Source: Chryseobacterium contaminans
GTDB lineage: Bacteria > Bacteroidota > Bacteroidia > Flavobacteriales > Weeksellaceae
Reading direction: 5' to 3'
Length of the DNA stretch: 64,000 nucleotides
Assembly (NCBI RefSeq): GCF_001684955.1
Contig: NZ_MAYF01000312.1
Coordinates: 26,074 to 90,073 of the forward strand
Every line of letters begins with the position of its first letter. The stretch's first letter is position 1. The notes beneath the pieces are model-generated. The model was not told where the DNA came from. It ran no database searches and saw only the letters and a program-made list of their open reading frames with translations. Made by a program: the position numbers and the translations under genes. Below are positions 9,459 through 20,400 of the stretch, one piece after another.

Positions 9459-9473
9459 TATCAATATACTAGT

Positions 9474-11486
9474 ATGAGTAAATTAGATTCAAGAATTCCA
9501 GCGGGTCCTCTTAAAGACAAGTGGAAAAATCATAAAGATCATATGAACCTTGTTGCACCAAACAACAGAGATAAGATTGATATTATTGTTGTAGGTACAG
9601 GTTTGGCAGGAGGTTCTGCTGCAGCTACTCTAGCTGAGCAAGGATACAACGTAAAAGCATTCTGCTACCAGGATTCTCCAAGAAGAGCGCACTCTATTGC
9701 AGCTCAGGGAGGAATTAACGCAGCTAAGAATTACCAGGGTGATGGTGACTCTACTTACAGATTGTTCTACGATACCATCAAAGGTGGTGACTACAGAGCA
9801 AGAGAGGCTAACGTTTACAGATTAGCTGAAGTTTCTGCTAATATTATTGACCAGTGTGTAGCACAAGGTGTTCCTTTCGGAAGAGAATACGGAGGTCAGC
9901 TAGATAACCGTTCATTTGGTGGGGTTCAGGTAAAAAGAACCTTCTATGCAAAAGGACAAACAGGGCAACAGTTATTATTAGGTGCATATTCTGCAATGAG
10001 CCGTCAGATTGGTAAAGGTAGAATCAAAATGTACAACCGTCATGAAATGATGGATCTTGTAATTGTTGACGGAAAAGCAAGAGGAATTATCGCAAGAAAC
10101 CTTGTAACAGGTGAAATCGAAAGACATTCTGCACACGCAGTGGTAATTGCATCAGGAGGATACGGAAACGTATATTTCCTTTCTACGAATGCGATGGGAT
10201 CAAACGTTTCTGCAGCTTGGAAAATCCACAAAAAAGGGGCTTACTTTGCAAATCCTTGTTATGTACAGATTCACCCAACTTGTATTCCGGTTCACGGAAC
10301 TCAGCAGTCTAAATTAACTTTGATGTCTGAATCATTAAGAAACTCCGGAAGAATCTGGGTTCCTAAAAAGATTGAAGATTCAGTAGCCATCAGAGAAGGT
10401 AAATTAAGACCTGAAAACATTAAAGAAGAAGATAGAGATTATTATTTAGAAAGAAGATACCCTGCATTCGGTAACCTTGTACCAAGAGACGTTGCTTCAA
10501 GAGCCGCTAAAGAAAGATGTGATGCAGGATTCGGAATCGAAAATAACGATACTAAGGAAGGAGTATACCTTGATTTCTCTACAGAGATCATGAAAAAAGG
10601 TAAAGAAGCTGCTATTGAAAAGCATATCCACAATCCTACAGATCAACAGATTTATGATCTTGGTAAAAAATGGGTTGAGGAAAAATATGGTAACTTATTC
10701 GTAATGTACGAAAAAATTACAGCTGATGATCCTTACAAAACTCCAATGAAGATTTATCCTGCAGTTCACTATACAATGGGTGGTGTATGGGTTGATTATA
10801 ATCTTCAGTCTACAATCCCGGGATGTTTCGTAATTGGAGAAGCTAACTTCTCAGATCACGGAGCAAACAGACTTGGAGCATCTGCGTTGATGCAAGGTCT
10901 TGCGGACGGATACTTCGTACTTCCTTACACGATTGCAGATTATCTTTCTGCAGACATCAGAACAGGAGCAATTCCTACCAATTCAGGAGCGTTTGACGAA
11001 GCTGAAAAAGGAATTAAAGATAAAGTTGATTTCTTTATCAATAATAAAGGAACTCACTCAGTAGACTACTTCCACAAGAAATTAGGACACATTATGTGGA
11101 ATAAAGTAGGAATGGGAAGAACTCCTGAAGGATTGAAAGAAGCAATCAAAGAAATTGAAGAAGTAAGAAACGACTTCTGGAAGAACGTAAAAGTTCCTGG
11201 TGAAGGAGAAGGAATGAACACTGAGCTTGAAAAAGCATTCAGAGTAGCAGACTTCCTTGAACTAGGACAATTAATGGCTATCGATGCGCTAAACAGAGAA
11301 GAGTCTTGTGGTGGTCACTTCCGTTGGGATCACGCAACTCCGGATGGGGAAGCGGAAAGAGACGACGTAAACTTCAAATACGTTGGAGCTTGGGAATATC
11401 AGGGACCAGATATCAACGCGGAAGTGTTACATAAAGAAGAACTGATTTACGAGAACATCGAGGTTAAAACTAGAAGTTACAAATAA
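9474..11486 (+). CDS. sdhA: Succinate dehydrogenase flavoprotein subunit
   Basis: Catalytic FAD subunit of complex II, 670 residues, oxidising succinate to fumarate at the inner face of the cytoplasmic membrane. The dinucleotide-binding motif [14 protein letters not shown] is at residues 37-50. The covalent-FAD histidine is in [11 protein letters not shown] (H73). Substrate-site segments [12 protein letters not shown] and [19 protein letters not shown] are present. The length and the insertions fit the B-type SdhA/FrdA group. It is the middle gene of sdhCAB, followed after 24 bases by sdhB. Its codon use looks more biased than its neighbours, as expected for a highly expressed gene. Confidence 0.97.
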   Translation: MSKLDSRIPAGPLKDKWKNHKDHMNLVAPNNRDKIDIIVVGTGLAGGSAAATLAEQGYNVKAFCYQDSPRRAHSIAAQGGINAAKNYQGDGDSTYRLFYDTIKGGDYRAREANVYRLAEVSANIIDQCVAQGVPFGREYGGQLDNRSFGGVQVKRTFYAKGQTGQQLLLGAYSAMSRQIGKGRIKMYNRHEMMDLVIVDGKARGIIARNLVTGEIERHSAHAVVIASGGYGNVYFLSTNAMGSNVSAAWKIHKKGAYFANPCYVQIHPTCIPVHGTQQSKLTLMSESLRNSGRIWVPKKIEDSVAIREGKLRPENIKEEDRDYYLERRYPAFGNLVPRDVASRAAKERCDAGFGIENNDTKEGVYLDFSTEIMKKGKEAAIEKHIHNPTDQQIYDLGKKWVEEKYGNLFVMYEKITADDPYKTPMKIYPAVHYTMGGVWVDYNLQSTIPGCFVIGEANFSDHGANRLGASALMQGLADGYFVLPYTIADYLSADIRTGAIPTNSGAFDEAEKGIKDKVDFFINNKGTHSVDYFHKKLGHIMWNKVGMGRTPEGLKEAIKEIEEVRNDFWKNVKVPGEGEGMNTELEKAFRVADFLELGQLMAIDALNREESCGGHFRWDHATPDGEAERDDVNFKYVGAWEYQGPDINAEVLHKEELIYENIEVKTRSYK

Positions 11487-11510
11487 TCTCCAACCTATAA
11501 ATATAACATT

Positions 11511-12278
11511 ATGAGTGCAAAAAAAGGCTTACATCTTACGCTGAAAATTTGGAGACAAAAAAATAATAAATCTAAAGGTCAGTTTGAGACCTACAAAATA
11601 TCAGATGTATCTACAGATTCTTCATTTTTGGAGATGCTGGATATCCTGAACGAAAATTTAATTAACGAAGGTAAAGAACCTATCGCTTTCGATCACGACT
11701 GTCGTGAAGGGATCTGCGGAATGTGTTCTCTTTACATCAATGGTAGAGCTCATGGTCCTGATACGGGTATTACTACTTGTCAGCTTCACATGAGAATGTT
11801 CAAAGATGGAGAAACGATCGTTATTGAACCTTGGAGAAGTGCCGCTTTCCCTGTTATCAAAGACTTAATGGTAGACAGAAGCGCATTCGACAGAGTAATG
11901 GCAGCAGGTGGTTTCATTTCTGTAAACACTTCCGGTAATACATTGGATGCTAACGCAATTCCTGTTCCTAAAGAGGATGCAGACAGAGCGATGGATGCTG
12001 CTGCTTGTATCGGATGTGGAGCTTGTGTAGCTACATGTAAAAACGGATCTGCAATGCTGTTCGTGGGAGCAAAAGTTTCTCAGTATGCATTACTTCCTCA
12101 AGGTAGAGTAGAAGCGAAGAGAAGAGTTCTGAACATGGTGAAGGCTATGGACGAAGAAGGATTCGGAAACTGTTCAAACACCGGTGCTTGTGAAGTTGAG
12201 TGCCCTAAAGGTATTTCTCTTGAGAATATCGCAAGAATGAACAGAGAATATATGTCTGCTCTTGTAGATCAAGGATAG
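11511..12278 (+). CDS. sdhB: Succinate dehydrogenase iron-sulfur subunit
   Basis: Electron-transfer subunit of complex II, 255 residues. The N-terminal ferredoxin domain carries the [2Fe-2S] ligands C64, C69, C72 and C90 (CREGICGMC and TTC). The C-terminal domain has [13 protein letters not shown] for the [4Fe-4S] centre and a [14 protein letters not shown] segment supplying the remaining [3Fe-4S]/[4Fe-4S] ligands. It connects the SdhA flavin to the quinone site in SdhC. It is the last gene of the operon, with a strong terminator 18 bases after the stop. Confidence 0.97.
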   Translation: MSAKKGLHLTLKIWRQKNNKSKGQFETYKISDVSTDSSFLEMLDILNENLINEGKEPIAFDHDCREGICGMCSLYINGRAHGPDTGITTCQLHMRMFKDGETIVIEPWRSAAFPVIKDLMVDRSAFDRVMAAGGFISVNTSGNTLDANAIPVPKEDADRAMDAAACIGCGACVATCKNGSAMLFVGAKVSQYALLPQGRVEAKRRVLNMVKAMDEEGFGNCSNTGACEVECPKGISLENIARMNREYMSALVDQG

Positions 12279-12296
12279 AATTGATTCAAAATACTT

Positions 12297-12328
12297 AAAA
12301 ATCGCTCTCGTTCCGGGGGCGATTTTTT
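12297..12328 (+). terminator. Terminator of sdhCAB
   Basis: The stem AAAATCGC...GCGATTTT is extended inward by G-T-containing pairs and closed by a short TTC loop, then followed by a T8 run. Confidence 0.85.
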
Positions 12329-12561
12329 TTATACAAACCTTTTAGCTGTTAAAGTTTGTTAACTTATCGGTAGACTGTAGGTTTACTTTGATGAATAAGT
12401 ATATATTTGGAGAGCAGTTGTATGATATAAACCTATAGCATTCTTCTGTTTTTTACCATTAAAAAATGGATAAAGAAAGCAATTGAAATATCCTCTTTTA
12501 TTGATGGTAATAAAATTTTTAAAAAAAATTATCCGTGTGAATTAACATGCCCTAAAAAGCG

Positions 12562-12569
12562 TATTTTTG
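12562..12569 (+). promoter_or_regulatory. -7 box upstream of the thioredoxin-fold lipoprotein gene
   Basis: TATTTTTG matches TAnnTTTG and lies 19 bases before the ATG, so the transcript leader would be very short. A matching TTG is not evident. Confidence 0.45.
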
Positions 12570-12588
12570 TGTAATATTAAAAATTGAA

Positions 12589-14118
12589 ATGAAAAAATAT
12601 CTTTTATTGTTTATCATCGCGATTTTCGTGATGTCTTGTTCAAAAAAAGTAGAAGTAAAAGGAAAAATTACAGGTAGCTCACCATTAGAAAGAATCGAAT
12701 TTGTAGAAGCTTCCGGAGTTGGAACATTACCTTTAATTAACATCGGTCTTGATAAAGATGGTAACTTTTCAGGAAGCTTTGAAGCTCCTAAAGACGGAAT
12801 GTATGTTATAAATTATGCTAACAAGCAAAACCTGATCTACCTTGAAGGAGGACAAAAAGTAAATATCTCTGGAAATGCAATGACATTCCCGAATGAATAT
12901 GTAATTACAGGAGATGCTAAAAAGAATAACGATTTCCTTGCTGCAACCCAAAAGTTTTTAGGAGAATATGGTAATAAAATAGACCTAAGACAGCTAATGG
13001 CAGGAGATGAAGCTGCATTTGTTAAAGGAATGCAGAAAGTAGAAGCAGACATTAATAAGAATGTTGATGATCTTGCTGCTAAAAACAATCCTAGCAAAGC
13101 ACTTTTAGAATGGAAGAAAAACGATGTTAAGGTAACTATCCTTAACCTTCTTGCCAATTATGAAATGTCTCACGGTGCAATGGCAGGAAACCCTTCTTAT
13201 AAAGCTTCCAAGGCTTTAAAAGATTATGAAGCTAAACTGGATAACGATAAAGAGGCAATGGTAAAAACCATTCCGCTTTACAGACAGTATCTTCTTGTAA
13301 AAATGACTCCTGATTTCCAGAAATATGCAGAAGCGAACAGTAAAAATAAAACTGGAATTACCACTTCAGAAATGTTTGCTAAATATTTAAGCACTAAAAA
13401 AGATATCTCACAAACTGCAAAAGACTATCTTTTGGCATTTGTTATGGCTCAGGCGGATATTCACCCAACTTCTCCAACAGCTAATATTGACAAGATCAAA
13501 AAATTGATTGATACTGATATTAAAGATGCTACCATTAAAAGTGACCTGTTAAAAATGCAGATGGCAATTACAGGTCTTAAAATAGGAGAAGTAGCTCCTG
13601 AAGCTGCTTTAGTGAAGCAGGATGGAAAAGCATACAAGCTTTCTGAAAACAAAGGAAAACCTTATATGTTATTTTTCTACGCTTCATGGAATCCTTATAT
13701 CGGCGAAGCTACTGTACCGGTTTTAAAAGAAGTTGTTAACTTCTACAAATCTAAAATGAACTTTGTTTTTGTAAACGTAGATGATACAAAAGATCAGTTT
13801 ATCAAAACAAGCAATTCATTATTAAAAGGTGTTCAGGGAGTAAATGTATATGGAGAAAAAGGAATGGAATCTGATATTGCTAAAAAATATGGTGTATACG
13901 GATTTAAATTACCTTGCTTTGTAATCATTGACAAAGATGGTAAAATTGCCAGCAGATCATTTGTAAACCTTGGTGAGCAGGAATTGGTAACCATTTTGGA
14001 TAAACTTACAGGACTTTCAGCTCCAAAAGTAGATCCGAATGCACAGATGCAGCCACAATTGCAGATTGATCCTACTGCACCTCAGCCGGCAAATCCTCAG
14101 CCAGCACCTACAAAATAA
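12589..14118 (+). CDS. Lipoprotein with DUF4369-like and cysteine-less thioredoxin-fold domains
   Basis: A 509-residue lipoprotein with signal peptide and lipobox (IFVMSC, lipidated Cys at residue 17). Residues 20-110 look like the beta-rich DUF4369 domain that often precedes TlpA-type thioredoxins in Bacteroidetes. A helical middle region follows. The thioredoxin/AhpC-like domain starts near residue 328 (LKIGEVAPEAAL). At the redox site the usual W-C-x-x-C is W367-N-P-Y-I371, so both cysteines are missing. The loop that normally holds the cis-proline is retained (FKLPCFVIID). It cannot do thiol-disulfide exchange in the normal way and is more likely a binding or structural protein. The C-terminus is a Pro/Gln-rich tail. 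Confidence 0.8.
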   Translation: MKKYLLLFIIAIFVMSCSKKVEVKGKITGSSPLERIEFVEASGVGTLPLINIGLDKDGNFSGSFEAPKDGMYVINYANKQNLIYLEGGQKVNISGNAMTFPNEYVITGDAKKNNDFLAATQKFLGEYGNKIDLRQLMAGDEAAFVKGMQKVEADINKNVDDLAAKNNPSKALLEWKKNDVKVTILNLLANYEMSHGAMAGNPSYKASKALKDYEAKLDNDKEAMVKTIPLYRQYLLVKMTPDFQKYAEANSKNKTGITTSEMFAKYLSTKKDISQTAKDYLLAFVMAQADIHPTSPTANIDKIKKLIDTDIKDATIKSDLLKMQMAITGLKIGEVAPEAALVKQDGKAYKLSENKGKPYMLFFYASWNPYIGEATVPVLKEVVNFYKSKMNFVFVNVDDTKDQFIKTSNSLLKGVQGVNVYGEKGMESDIAKKYGVYGFKLPCFVIIDKDGKIASRSFVNLGEQELVTILDKLTGLSAPKVDPNAQMQPQLQIDPTAPQPANPQPAPTK

Positions 14119-14138
14119 TAAAGTTTAATATAGATCAG

Positions 14139-14166
14139 AACCTTATCTTCGGATAAGGTTTTTTTT
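14139..14166 (+). terminator. UUCG-tetraloop terminator
   Basis: The stem AACCTTATC/GATAAGGTT is closed by a very stable C-UUCG-G tetraloop and followed by a T-run to 14166. Confidence 0.9.
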
Positions 14167-14170
14167 ATTG

Positions 14171-14178
14171 TATTTTTG
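14171..14178 (+). promoter_or_regulatory. -7 box of the rlmD promoter
   Basis: TATTTTTG matches TAnnTTTG and begins a few bases after the preceding terminator. It overlaps the first in-frame TTG of the downstream open frame. Transcription would therefore begin after that codon, which points to the ATG at 14227 as the real start. Confidence 0.6.
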
Positions 14179-14226
14179 CAAGGTGAAACTTTAAAAGTTT
14201 CGATTAGGAAAATAGAAAATTTTAGA

Positions 14227-15639
14227 ATGAGCAGAAAGAATAAGAAAAATTTAGTTCTTGAAAATATAAAGTTGTTAACTGCCGGAGCAAAAGGAGTGGC
14301 AATTGGGAAAACAGAAGATGGTAAAACAGTATTGGTTTCGGGGGCGATTCCTGGAGATATTGTGAATGTAAGAGTGAAAAAAGCCAAATCCAAATATTAT
14401 GAGGGCGAGGCAGTAGACGTTTTGGAAAAGTCTCCCTTCAGAACGGAGCCAAGATGTGTTCACTTTGGAACTTGTGGTGGATGTAAATGGCAAAATATGA
14501 GCTATGAAAAGCAGCTTGATTTCAAACAGGAAGAAGTGTATAACAATATCAAAAGAATTGGAGGTATTGAAGATTTTGAAACTATGCCTATCCTGGGTTC
14601 GGAAGCACAGTATTTTTATAGAAATAAAATGGAGTTTTCTTTCTCCAATGCAAGATGGCTTACTCAATATGAGATCAGTTCTGAAGAGAACTTCGGAAGT
14701 AAAGACGCGCTAGGATTCCATATTCCGGGAATGTGGAGTAAGATCTTAGACCTTAAAGAATGTTTCCTGCAAGAAGACCCTTCAAACGCGATCAGACTGG
14801 CAGTGAAAGAATATGCTGTTGAAAACGGTTTGGATTTCTTTGATGTTAAAAATCATGAAGGTTTTCTGAGAACCTTAATGATGAGACAAAACTCTAAAGG
14901 AGAATGGATGGTATTATTCCAGCTGTTCAGAGAAGAAAAAGAAAATAGAGAGAAGCTTTTTGCGTTCATATTAGAAAAGTTTCCACAAATTAAAACATTG
15001 GTGTATGCTATTAATCCGAAAGCCAATGATTCTATCTATGATCTGGATATCAATGTGTATTTTGGTGAAGGGTATTTAATGGAGGAAATGGACGGGCTGA
15101 AGTTTAAAATCGGGCCTAAATCATTCTTCCAGACCAACTACAAACAAGCTTTGGAATTATATAGAAAAACACTGGAATTTGCAGACCTGAAAGGGGATGA
15201 AGTAGTGTATGACTTATATACCGGAACAGGAACAATTGCTCAATATGTGGCAAGAAATGCAAAACAGGTAATTGGAATAGAGTCTGTTCAGGAAGCTATT
15301 GATGCAGCAATTGAACATGCTGAACTTAATGGTCTTACCAATACAACTTTCTATTGTGGAGATATGAAGAATGTCTTTAATGATGAATTTATGGAAAACC
15401 ATCCAAAAGCAGACGTACTGATTACCGATCCGCCAAGAGATGGGATGCATCAGAAAGTTGTTGAGCAGATATTGAAATTAGCTCCGGAAAAAGTAGTGTA
15501 TGTAAGCTGTAACTCAGCAACACAGGCCAGAGATCTTGCGTTGATGAAAGAGCAGTATACTGTAGAGAAAATATTACCGGTAGATATGTTCCCACAAACT
15601 CATCACGTTGAAAATATTGCTTTACTGATTAAAAAATAA
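14227..15639 (+). CDS. rlmD: 23S rRNA uracil-C5 methyltransferase (RlmD/TrmA superfamily)
   Basis: SAM-dependent RNA m5U methyltransferase of the RlmD/RumA group, 470 residues. An N-terminal TRAM domain (about residues 10-65) is followed by the Fe-S cysteines C77-x5-C83-x2-C86. A later Rossmann methyltransferase domain has DLYTGTGTIAQYVA (SAM site), TDPPRDG and VVYVSCNSAT with the catalytic Cys. The 23S target is inferred from family; paralogues can modify other uridines. The frame is open 17 codons further upstream, but that extension starts inside the -7 box. It may lead a transcript with the two genes that follow. Confidence 0.85.
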   Translation: MSRKNKKNLVLENIKLLTAGAKGVAIGKTEDGKTVLVSGAIPGDIVNVRVKKAKSKYYEGEAVDVLEKSPFRTEPRCVHFGTCGGCKWQNMSYEKQLDFKQEEVYNNIKRIGGIEDFETMPILGSEAQYFYRNKMEFSFSNARWLTQYEISSEENFGSKDALGFHIPGMWSKILDLKECFLQEDPSNAIRLAVKEYAVENGLDFFDVKNHEGFLRTLMMRQNSKGEWMVLFQLFREEKENREKLFAFILEKFPQIKTLVYAINPKANDSIYDLDINVYFGEGYLMEEMDGLKFKIGPKSFFQTNYKQALELYRKTLEFADLKGDEVVYDLYTGTGTIAQYVARNAKQVIGIESVQEAIDAAIEHAELNGLTNTTFYCGDMKNVFNDEFMENHPKADVLITDPPRDGMHQKVVEQILKLAPEKVVYVSCNSATQARDLALMKEQYTVEKILPVDMFPQTHHVENIALLIKK

Positions 15640-15668
15640 TTTAATTAAATTTGAGTTTAAATCTTATT

Positions 15669-16145
15669 ATGAAGTATTTTAAATTTCTCATAATGCTCTG
15701 CTTGGTGGGAATGTTCTATTCCTGCGGAAGTGATGATGATATCTGTGAAAGCGGAGAAGGAACTCCAAGAATGAAAGTTGCCTTCAAATCAGCAGAATCC
15801 GGTAAAGAAAGAGCGCTTGATTCATTATCTGTAGCTGTAGATTATGGTTCTGGAAAAGTAGATTTGGGATGGCAGAAAAATATAGACTCAAGACTTATTC
15901 CTTTAAGAGTAGATGACTCGCCTTATACAGAAATTTATTTTAAAACCTCTACTAAAAGCAAGGAATCAAAAGTAAGAGTTAAATATACTACCAAGGCAAC
16001 CTATGTATCTCCCGGATGTGGTGCTAAAAAAACATATGAGAATGTAAGCTCAGAATTAATAACTGCTGATCCCGTTAAAAGCGTGGAAAACGGACAAAAT
16101 CAAATATTGAATGAAGACAAGACTAATCTTTACCTTGTTTTGTAG
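15669..16145 (+). CDS. DUF6452-type lipoprotein
   Basis: A 158-residue lipoprotein with signal MKYFKFLIMLCLVGMFYSC, the lipobox Cys followed by GSDDD, which favours surface or outer-membrane retention in Bacteroidetes. The remainder is beta-rich, with two later cysteines. It matches the DUF6452 family in length, N-terminus and position between rlmD and a DUF6048 gene. The function is unknown. A TTG six codons upstream is possible, but the ATG gives the correct signal peptide. Its 3' end overlaps the next gene by 35 bases. Confidence 0.7.
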   Translation: MKYFKFLIMLCLVGMFYSCGSDDDICESGEGTPRMKVAFKSAESGKERALDSLSVAVDYGSGKVDLGWQKNIDSRLIPLRVDDSPYTEIYFKTSTKSKESKVRVKYTTKATYVSPGCGAKKTYENVSSELITADPVKSVENGQNQILNEDKTNLYLVL

Positions 16146-16776
16146 CCTCTTTGGAGTGCTGATTGGAGCTCAGGAGGGAAAAAAAGAAGAAGAAAAAAAG
16201 ACACATTGGAAATATCAACCGAATTTTATGGTGGGGTTTGATGCTTTGAATGCCGGAGTTGGATTTTTTTCAGACAGAAAGCTATATCAGGGATTTGTTT
16301 CCTCAAAAATTAATGAAAATGTTCATGCCATTGCTGAAGCCGGTTTTGAAAAAAATATATATCAGAAAAACGGTTATGATGCTAAAGCAAATGGACCGTT
16401 TATTAAACTTGGTGCATTTTATATGTTGGCTAAGGACAGAGAAAATGAATTCAATGGATTTTATGCAGGTGGAAAAATAGCCGGATCATTTTATAACCAG
16501 GAATATATGGCCATCCCTGTCAGGGGATATGGAGGAAGCAATTCTTCAGTAGCTTTTCCTGCCTCATCACAGTCTTCTTTCTGGCTGGAGGGTACTTTGG
16601 GAGGAAGAGTACAGTTATTCGATTCAAATTTCTATATAGATGTAAATTTACAGCCTCGTTATTTAGCATATACTTCCAAACAGGATGATATTTCTCCAAT
16701 GATAATTCCTGGATTCGGAAAAAGCTCTTCAAAATTCAATATGGGATTTGCATGGAATATTGCTTATAAATTTTAG
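16111..16776 (+). CDS. DUF6048-type outer-membrane beta-barrel protein
   Basis: A 221-residue protein with signal peptide (cleavage after VLIGA, before QEGKKEEEKK), a charged linker, then alternating hydrophobic beta-strands ending in FNMGFAWNIAYKF. A terminal aromatic is typical of outer-membrane barrels. It fits the DUF6048 family, which commonly follows DUF6452. The 35-base overlap with the upstream gene implies translational coupling, and the two products may work together in the outer membrane. That is inference from context only. Confidence 0.7.
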   Translation: MKTRLIFTLFCSLFGVLIGAQEGKKEEEKKTHWKYQPNFMVGFDALNAGVGFFSDRKLYQGFVSSKINENVHAIAEAGFEKNIYQKNGYDAKANGPFIKLGAFYMLAKDRENEFNGFYAGGKIAGSFYNQEYMAIPVRGYGGSNSSVAFPASSQSSFWLEGTLGGRVQLFDSNFYIDVNLQPRYLAYTSKQDDISPMIIPGFGKSSSKFNMGFAWNIAYKF

Positions 16777-16810
16777 CAGGTATTTATTAAAAAATTCGTT
16801 TTATCATATC

Positions 16811-16848
16811 AATAAGCCTTGGGAAACTTCCCAAGGCTTATTTGTTTT
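16811..16848 (+). terminator. Terminator after the DUF6048 gene
   Basis: A perfect 14-bp stem (16811-16824 with 16829-16842) with a 4-base loop, followed by TTGTTTT. Confidence 0.9.
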
Positions 16849-17423
16849 ATAGGTTCATCATTAAAGAAATAATAGCATTTATAAGGGGTTATTCACGAGA
16901 AATATAAAGAGAAAGTGGTTTCAGAACGGACCTTAAATTCTAAAATACAATCGTAAATATTATAAGGATTCATCGTGAAAAATATTTATTATAGATGATG
17001 TCCTAGATTACATCATAAAAAAAATGATATTGATAATAATAATATAAATGCTTCCTAAACGTTAAAAGTAAAAGAGAGTATTGTTGTAAAATATAATAAT
17101 ATTTCATGAAATGAAATATTCATTAAAAATTAATAATATAGCTAAAATGTGGTGGATTTATATTATTTTGTTTGGTTTTTTATTTTCAATCATATAGAGT
17201 AATATTGTTTTGTATTTTCAAAAAAAACATTTTAATGAATATATTATAATGAAAAAATGATTAGATTTGTGTAAATATTAAAATATTAGCTTATGGAATA
17301 AAATTATTTTTTTTACTACAGATCTTCTGTAAAGTGTGAGGTTTCAGAATTATGAACTGGCCTCATGAAATTGGAAATACTATAATTCTTAATTATCGTT
17401 ATCATTATTAAATTTTAAAAAAT
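16849..17423 (+). other. Long AT-rich leader region of the 1713-residue surface protein gene
   Basis: A non-coding, very AT-rich stretch of about 575 bases. I see no gene, no RNA and no convincing repeat. The only recognisable signal is TAGATTTG at 17272-17279, which fits TAnnTTTG. If used, it would give a 5' leader of about 140 bases. Confidence 0.45.
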
Positions 17424-20400
17424 ATGAGTGGACTTTTACTCTGTAAAATGAGCCGGCCTTTTAAGGTGCTCATTGCATTGCTCTGTATGGTCATAGGATT
17501 GTCCATACAGGCACAAACCATTACAATTGGTACCGGAACGTCAACCCAGAAGTATCCTTTAGGGGCTAGCTGGGGGTTTGAGCGATCTGCGTCTATTTAC
17601 ACGGCCGCTGAAATTGGAACCGCTGGAAGTATTTTGTCCCTTGGATGGAATTCTACCGGAACTTCAAATATTGGTATGCCGGTGAAAATTTATATAAAAC
17701 CAGTAGGAACTACAACAACCCTTACAGCACAAAGCTGGAATACTCTAACTACTGGAGCTACTTTATTATATAGTGGATCAGTAGGACTTATTCCACCAGG
17801 ATGGTATACTATTCCTTTACAGTTGCCTTATACTTATAATGGAATAGATAACCTAATGGTTCTTGTTGAGACTAATTATGGTGGTTCCGGATCATTTGCT
17901 ACAGGAGCGAAACTTACTTATTCTAATGTTCCATCCGGACATATGTATATTGAGAAGGATAGTACGCCTCCTACCACCCAAACAGGAACAGTTACGGCTA
18001 ACAGACCTAATATCCAGATGACTTTTGGTACACCTCCGGCATGTCTGCCTATGCCTCCTGGAGGAACTTTAAGTACAGGAACCGTTAATGCAACAGATGC
18101 CCAAATTAACTGGACTGCGTATGTACCGGCTCCTGCACAAGGTTATGATATATTTTATAACACAACGAATGTCCCGCCAGTAGCAGGATCTGTACCTAAT
18201 TTAACAGTTCCGCCAGGAGCTCCTACAGCTAATATTGGCCCTTTAACCCCATCAACAACATATTATGTTTGGGTAAGAGCCAGATGTAGTGCAACTGAGC
18301 AAAGTACATGGTCTACATCATTAGCCTTTGCTACGCCAGCAACATGTCCGGCGATGCCTACTTCCGGAACAATTACAACGGGAACAATCACACCTACAAC
18401 TGCAGTGATTAACTGGACTTCATTTGGTTATACGCCAGCAGAAGGATATGATATCTATTATAATACAACAGGGGCGGCTCCAAATGGAACTACATTACCA
18501 ATGAAAAATGTGCCATCTGGAACATCAACAACAATAAGCCCTTTACTTCCAGATACCACTTACTATGTATGGGTAAGAGCGAGATGTAGTGCTACAGATC
18601 AAAGTACATGGAATATTTATCCAAAATCATTCGTAACACCACCTACATGTGTGCCGGTTCCGTCAGGTGGAGGCTCATTAACAGTAGGAGCAATGACATC
18701 TAACAGTGCTAGTGTTAGCTGGCAACCGTCACCTTCTGCACCAGCAGGTGGATATGAAATTTATTTCAGCACTTCCAGTACTCCACCAACAGCTACTACC
18801 ACAGGATTTGTTGTGTCAGGAACAACGGGTAATTTATCCCCATTAGTACCAGGAACTACCTATTACTGGTGGGTAAGAGCAATTTGTACCCCTACAGATA
18901 AAAGTGCATGGGTTGAAGGACCTCAATTTCAACTAGGACAAATAGGATTTGGAACTAGTACAAGTACCGAAATGCCTGTAAATTCAAACTGGGGATACAA
19001 TTATTCTCAGCAAATTTATAAAGCTTCGGAAGTATCAGCAGCTGTAGGGACAGCTAAATTTATTACTGAACTTCAATTCTATGTAGAAAAACCTGCTCCT
19101 GATCAGACTAAATACAATGAATGGGTGGTTTACATGGGGAATACAACACAGAATAATTTTACATCCACTTCAAACTGGGTACCATTCTCTTCATTGAAAC
19201 AGGTTTGGTCAGGGACTTTACCAACAATGACAGCTGGAACTTGGGTTACTATACCATTGACAAGTCCTTTACTTTGGGATGGAACAAGTAATATTGTGGT
19301 TGGTGTAGATGAAAATGTACCAGGCTATTCATCAACTCCATATGCTACTTGGAAAGCTTTTGCCGGAGGAACTCCTGAAAGAGGATTACAGTATAGAAGT
19401 GATGGTACTAATCCTGATCCTGCTTCTCCACCATCAGGTACAAGACAGGCAAACATTCCTCAGATTATTCTTAAAGCTATAGAATTGGTAGCTTGTACAA
19501 CAGCACCTCCTACTAATATTAAAGTAAACAGTATTACAGCGAGTACGGCTATTGTTTCTTGGACACCTGCAATAGGAGCAACTTATAAATTACAATATAG
19601 ACCATCTTCGGGAGGACCATGGAAAGTAATTGATATTACAACTCCATTAACAAGCAGCTGGCCATTGTATAATTTAACGGATGCAACTCAGTATGATGTT
19701 CAGATTGCAACAATTTGTAGTGGAACTCAGGGAGCATTTTCTCCTAGTACTCAGTTCACGACATTACCTCTTACTTATTGTGCTAATGTACCTCCTGCAG
19801 GTACTCCAAGTGGGTATATTGGTAAAGTAGTTGTTACGCCTACAAATGGCCCGTTAATGGTAAGCAATTCAGGGTATGATGGATATAAAGATTACTCTGC
19901 CGATCCTACAAGATTAGTTACATTGGTTAGAGGTACAACAGGTAATAAAATCAGTATTACTAAGTTCTGGCCTGGAAGTTCATCCAGCTATGGAGTAGGA
20001 GTATGGATTGACCTGAATAGAAATGGTATTTTTGAGGCAAGTGAAAGAGTAGTTAATGCTACCAGCAGTACTACAAACCCTGTAGGAACTGCAGCAGCCG
20101 GATTTACAATAGCACTCCCTCCTGATATTGCTACTTATGATGGTACTCTTCTTACCCGTATGCGTGTAGTAATGATGGATGGTACTGTTTCTTCTCCATG
20201 TTCATCATTTGGAACATATAATGAAGGAGAAGTAGAAGATTATGCAGTAAGATTAATTGATCAGCCAGCATGTACAACGAATCCTCCAACAAACATTACT
20301 GTTTCAAACATTACCGATATAAGTGCAACATTCTCATGGTTGGCGGCTACTGGTGCTACCTATCAGTTGAGATATAGAGAAGTTGGGACTGCTACTTGGA

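Noticed and set aside
15214..15450. Antisense open frames inside rlmD and other core genes
   Set aside because: Many long frames opposite real genes lack starts, promoters and family similarity, and fit the shadow of AT-rich coding sequence.
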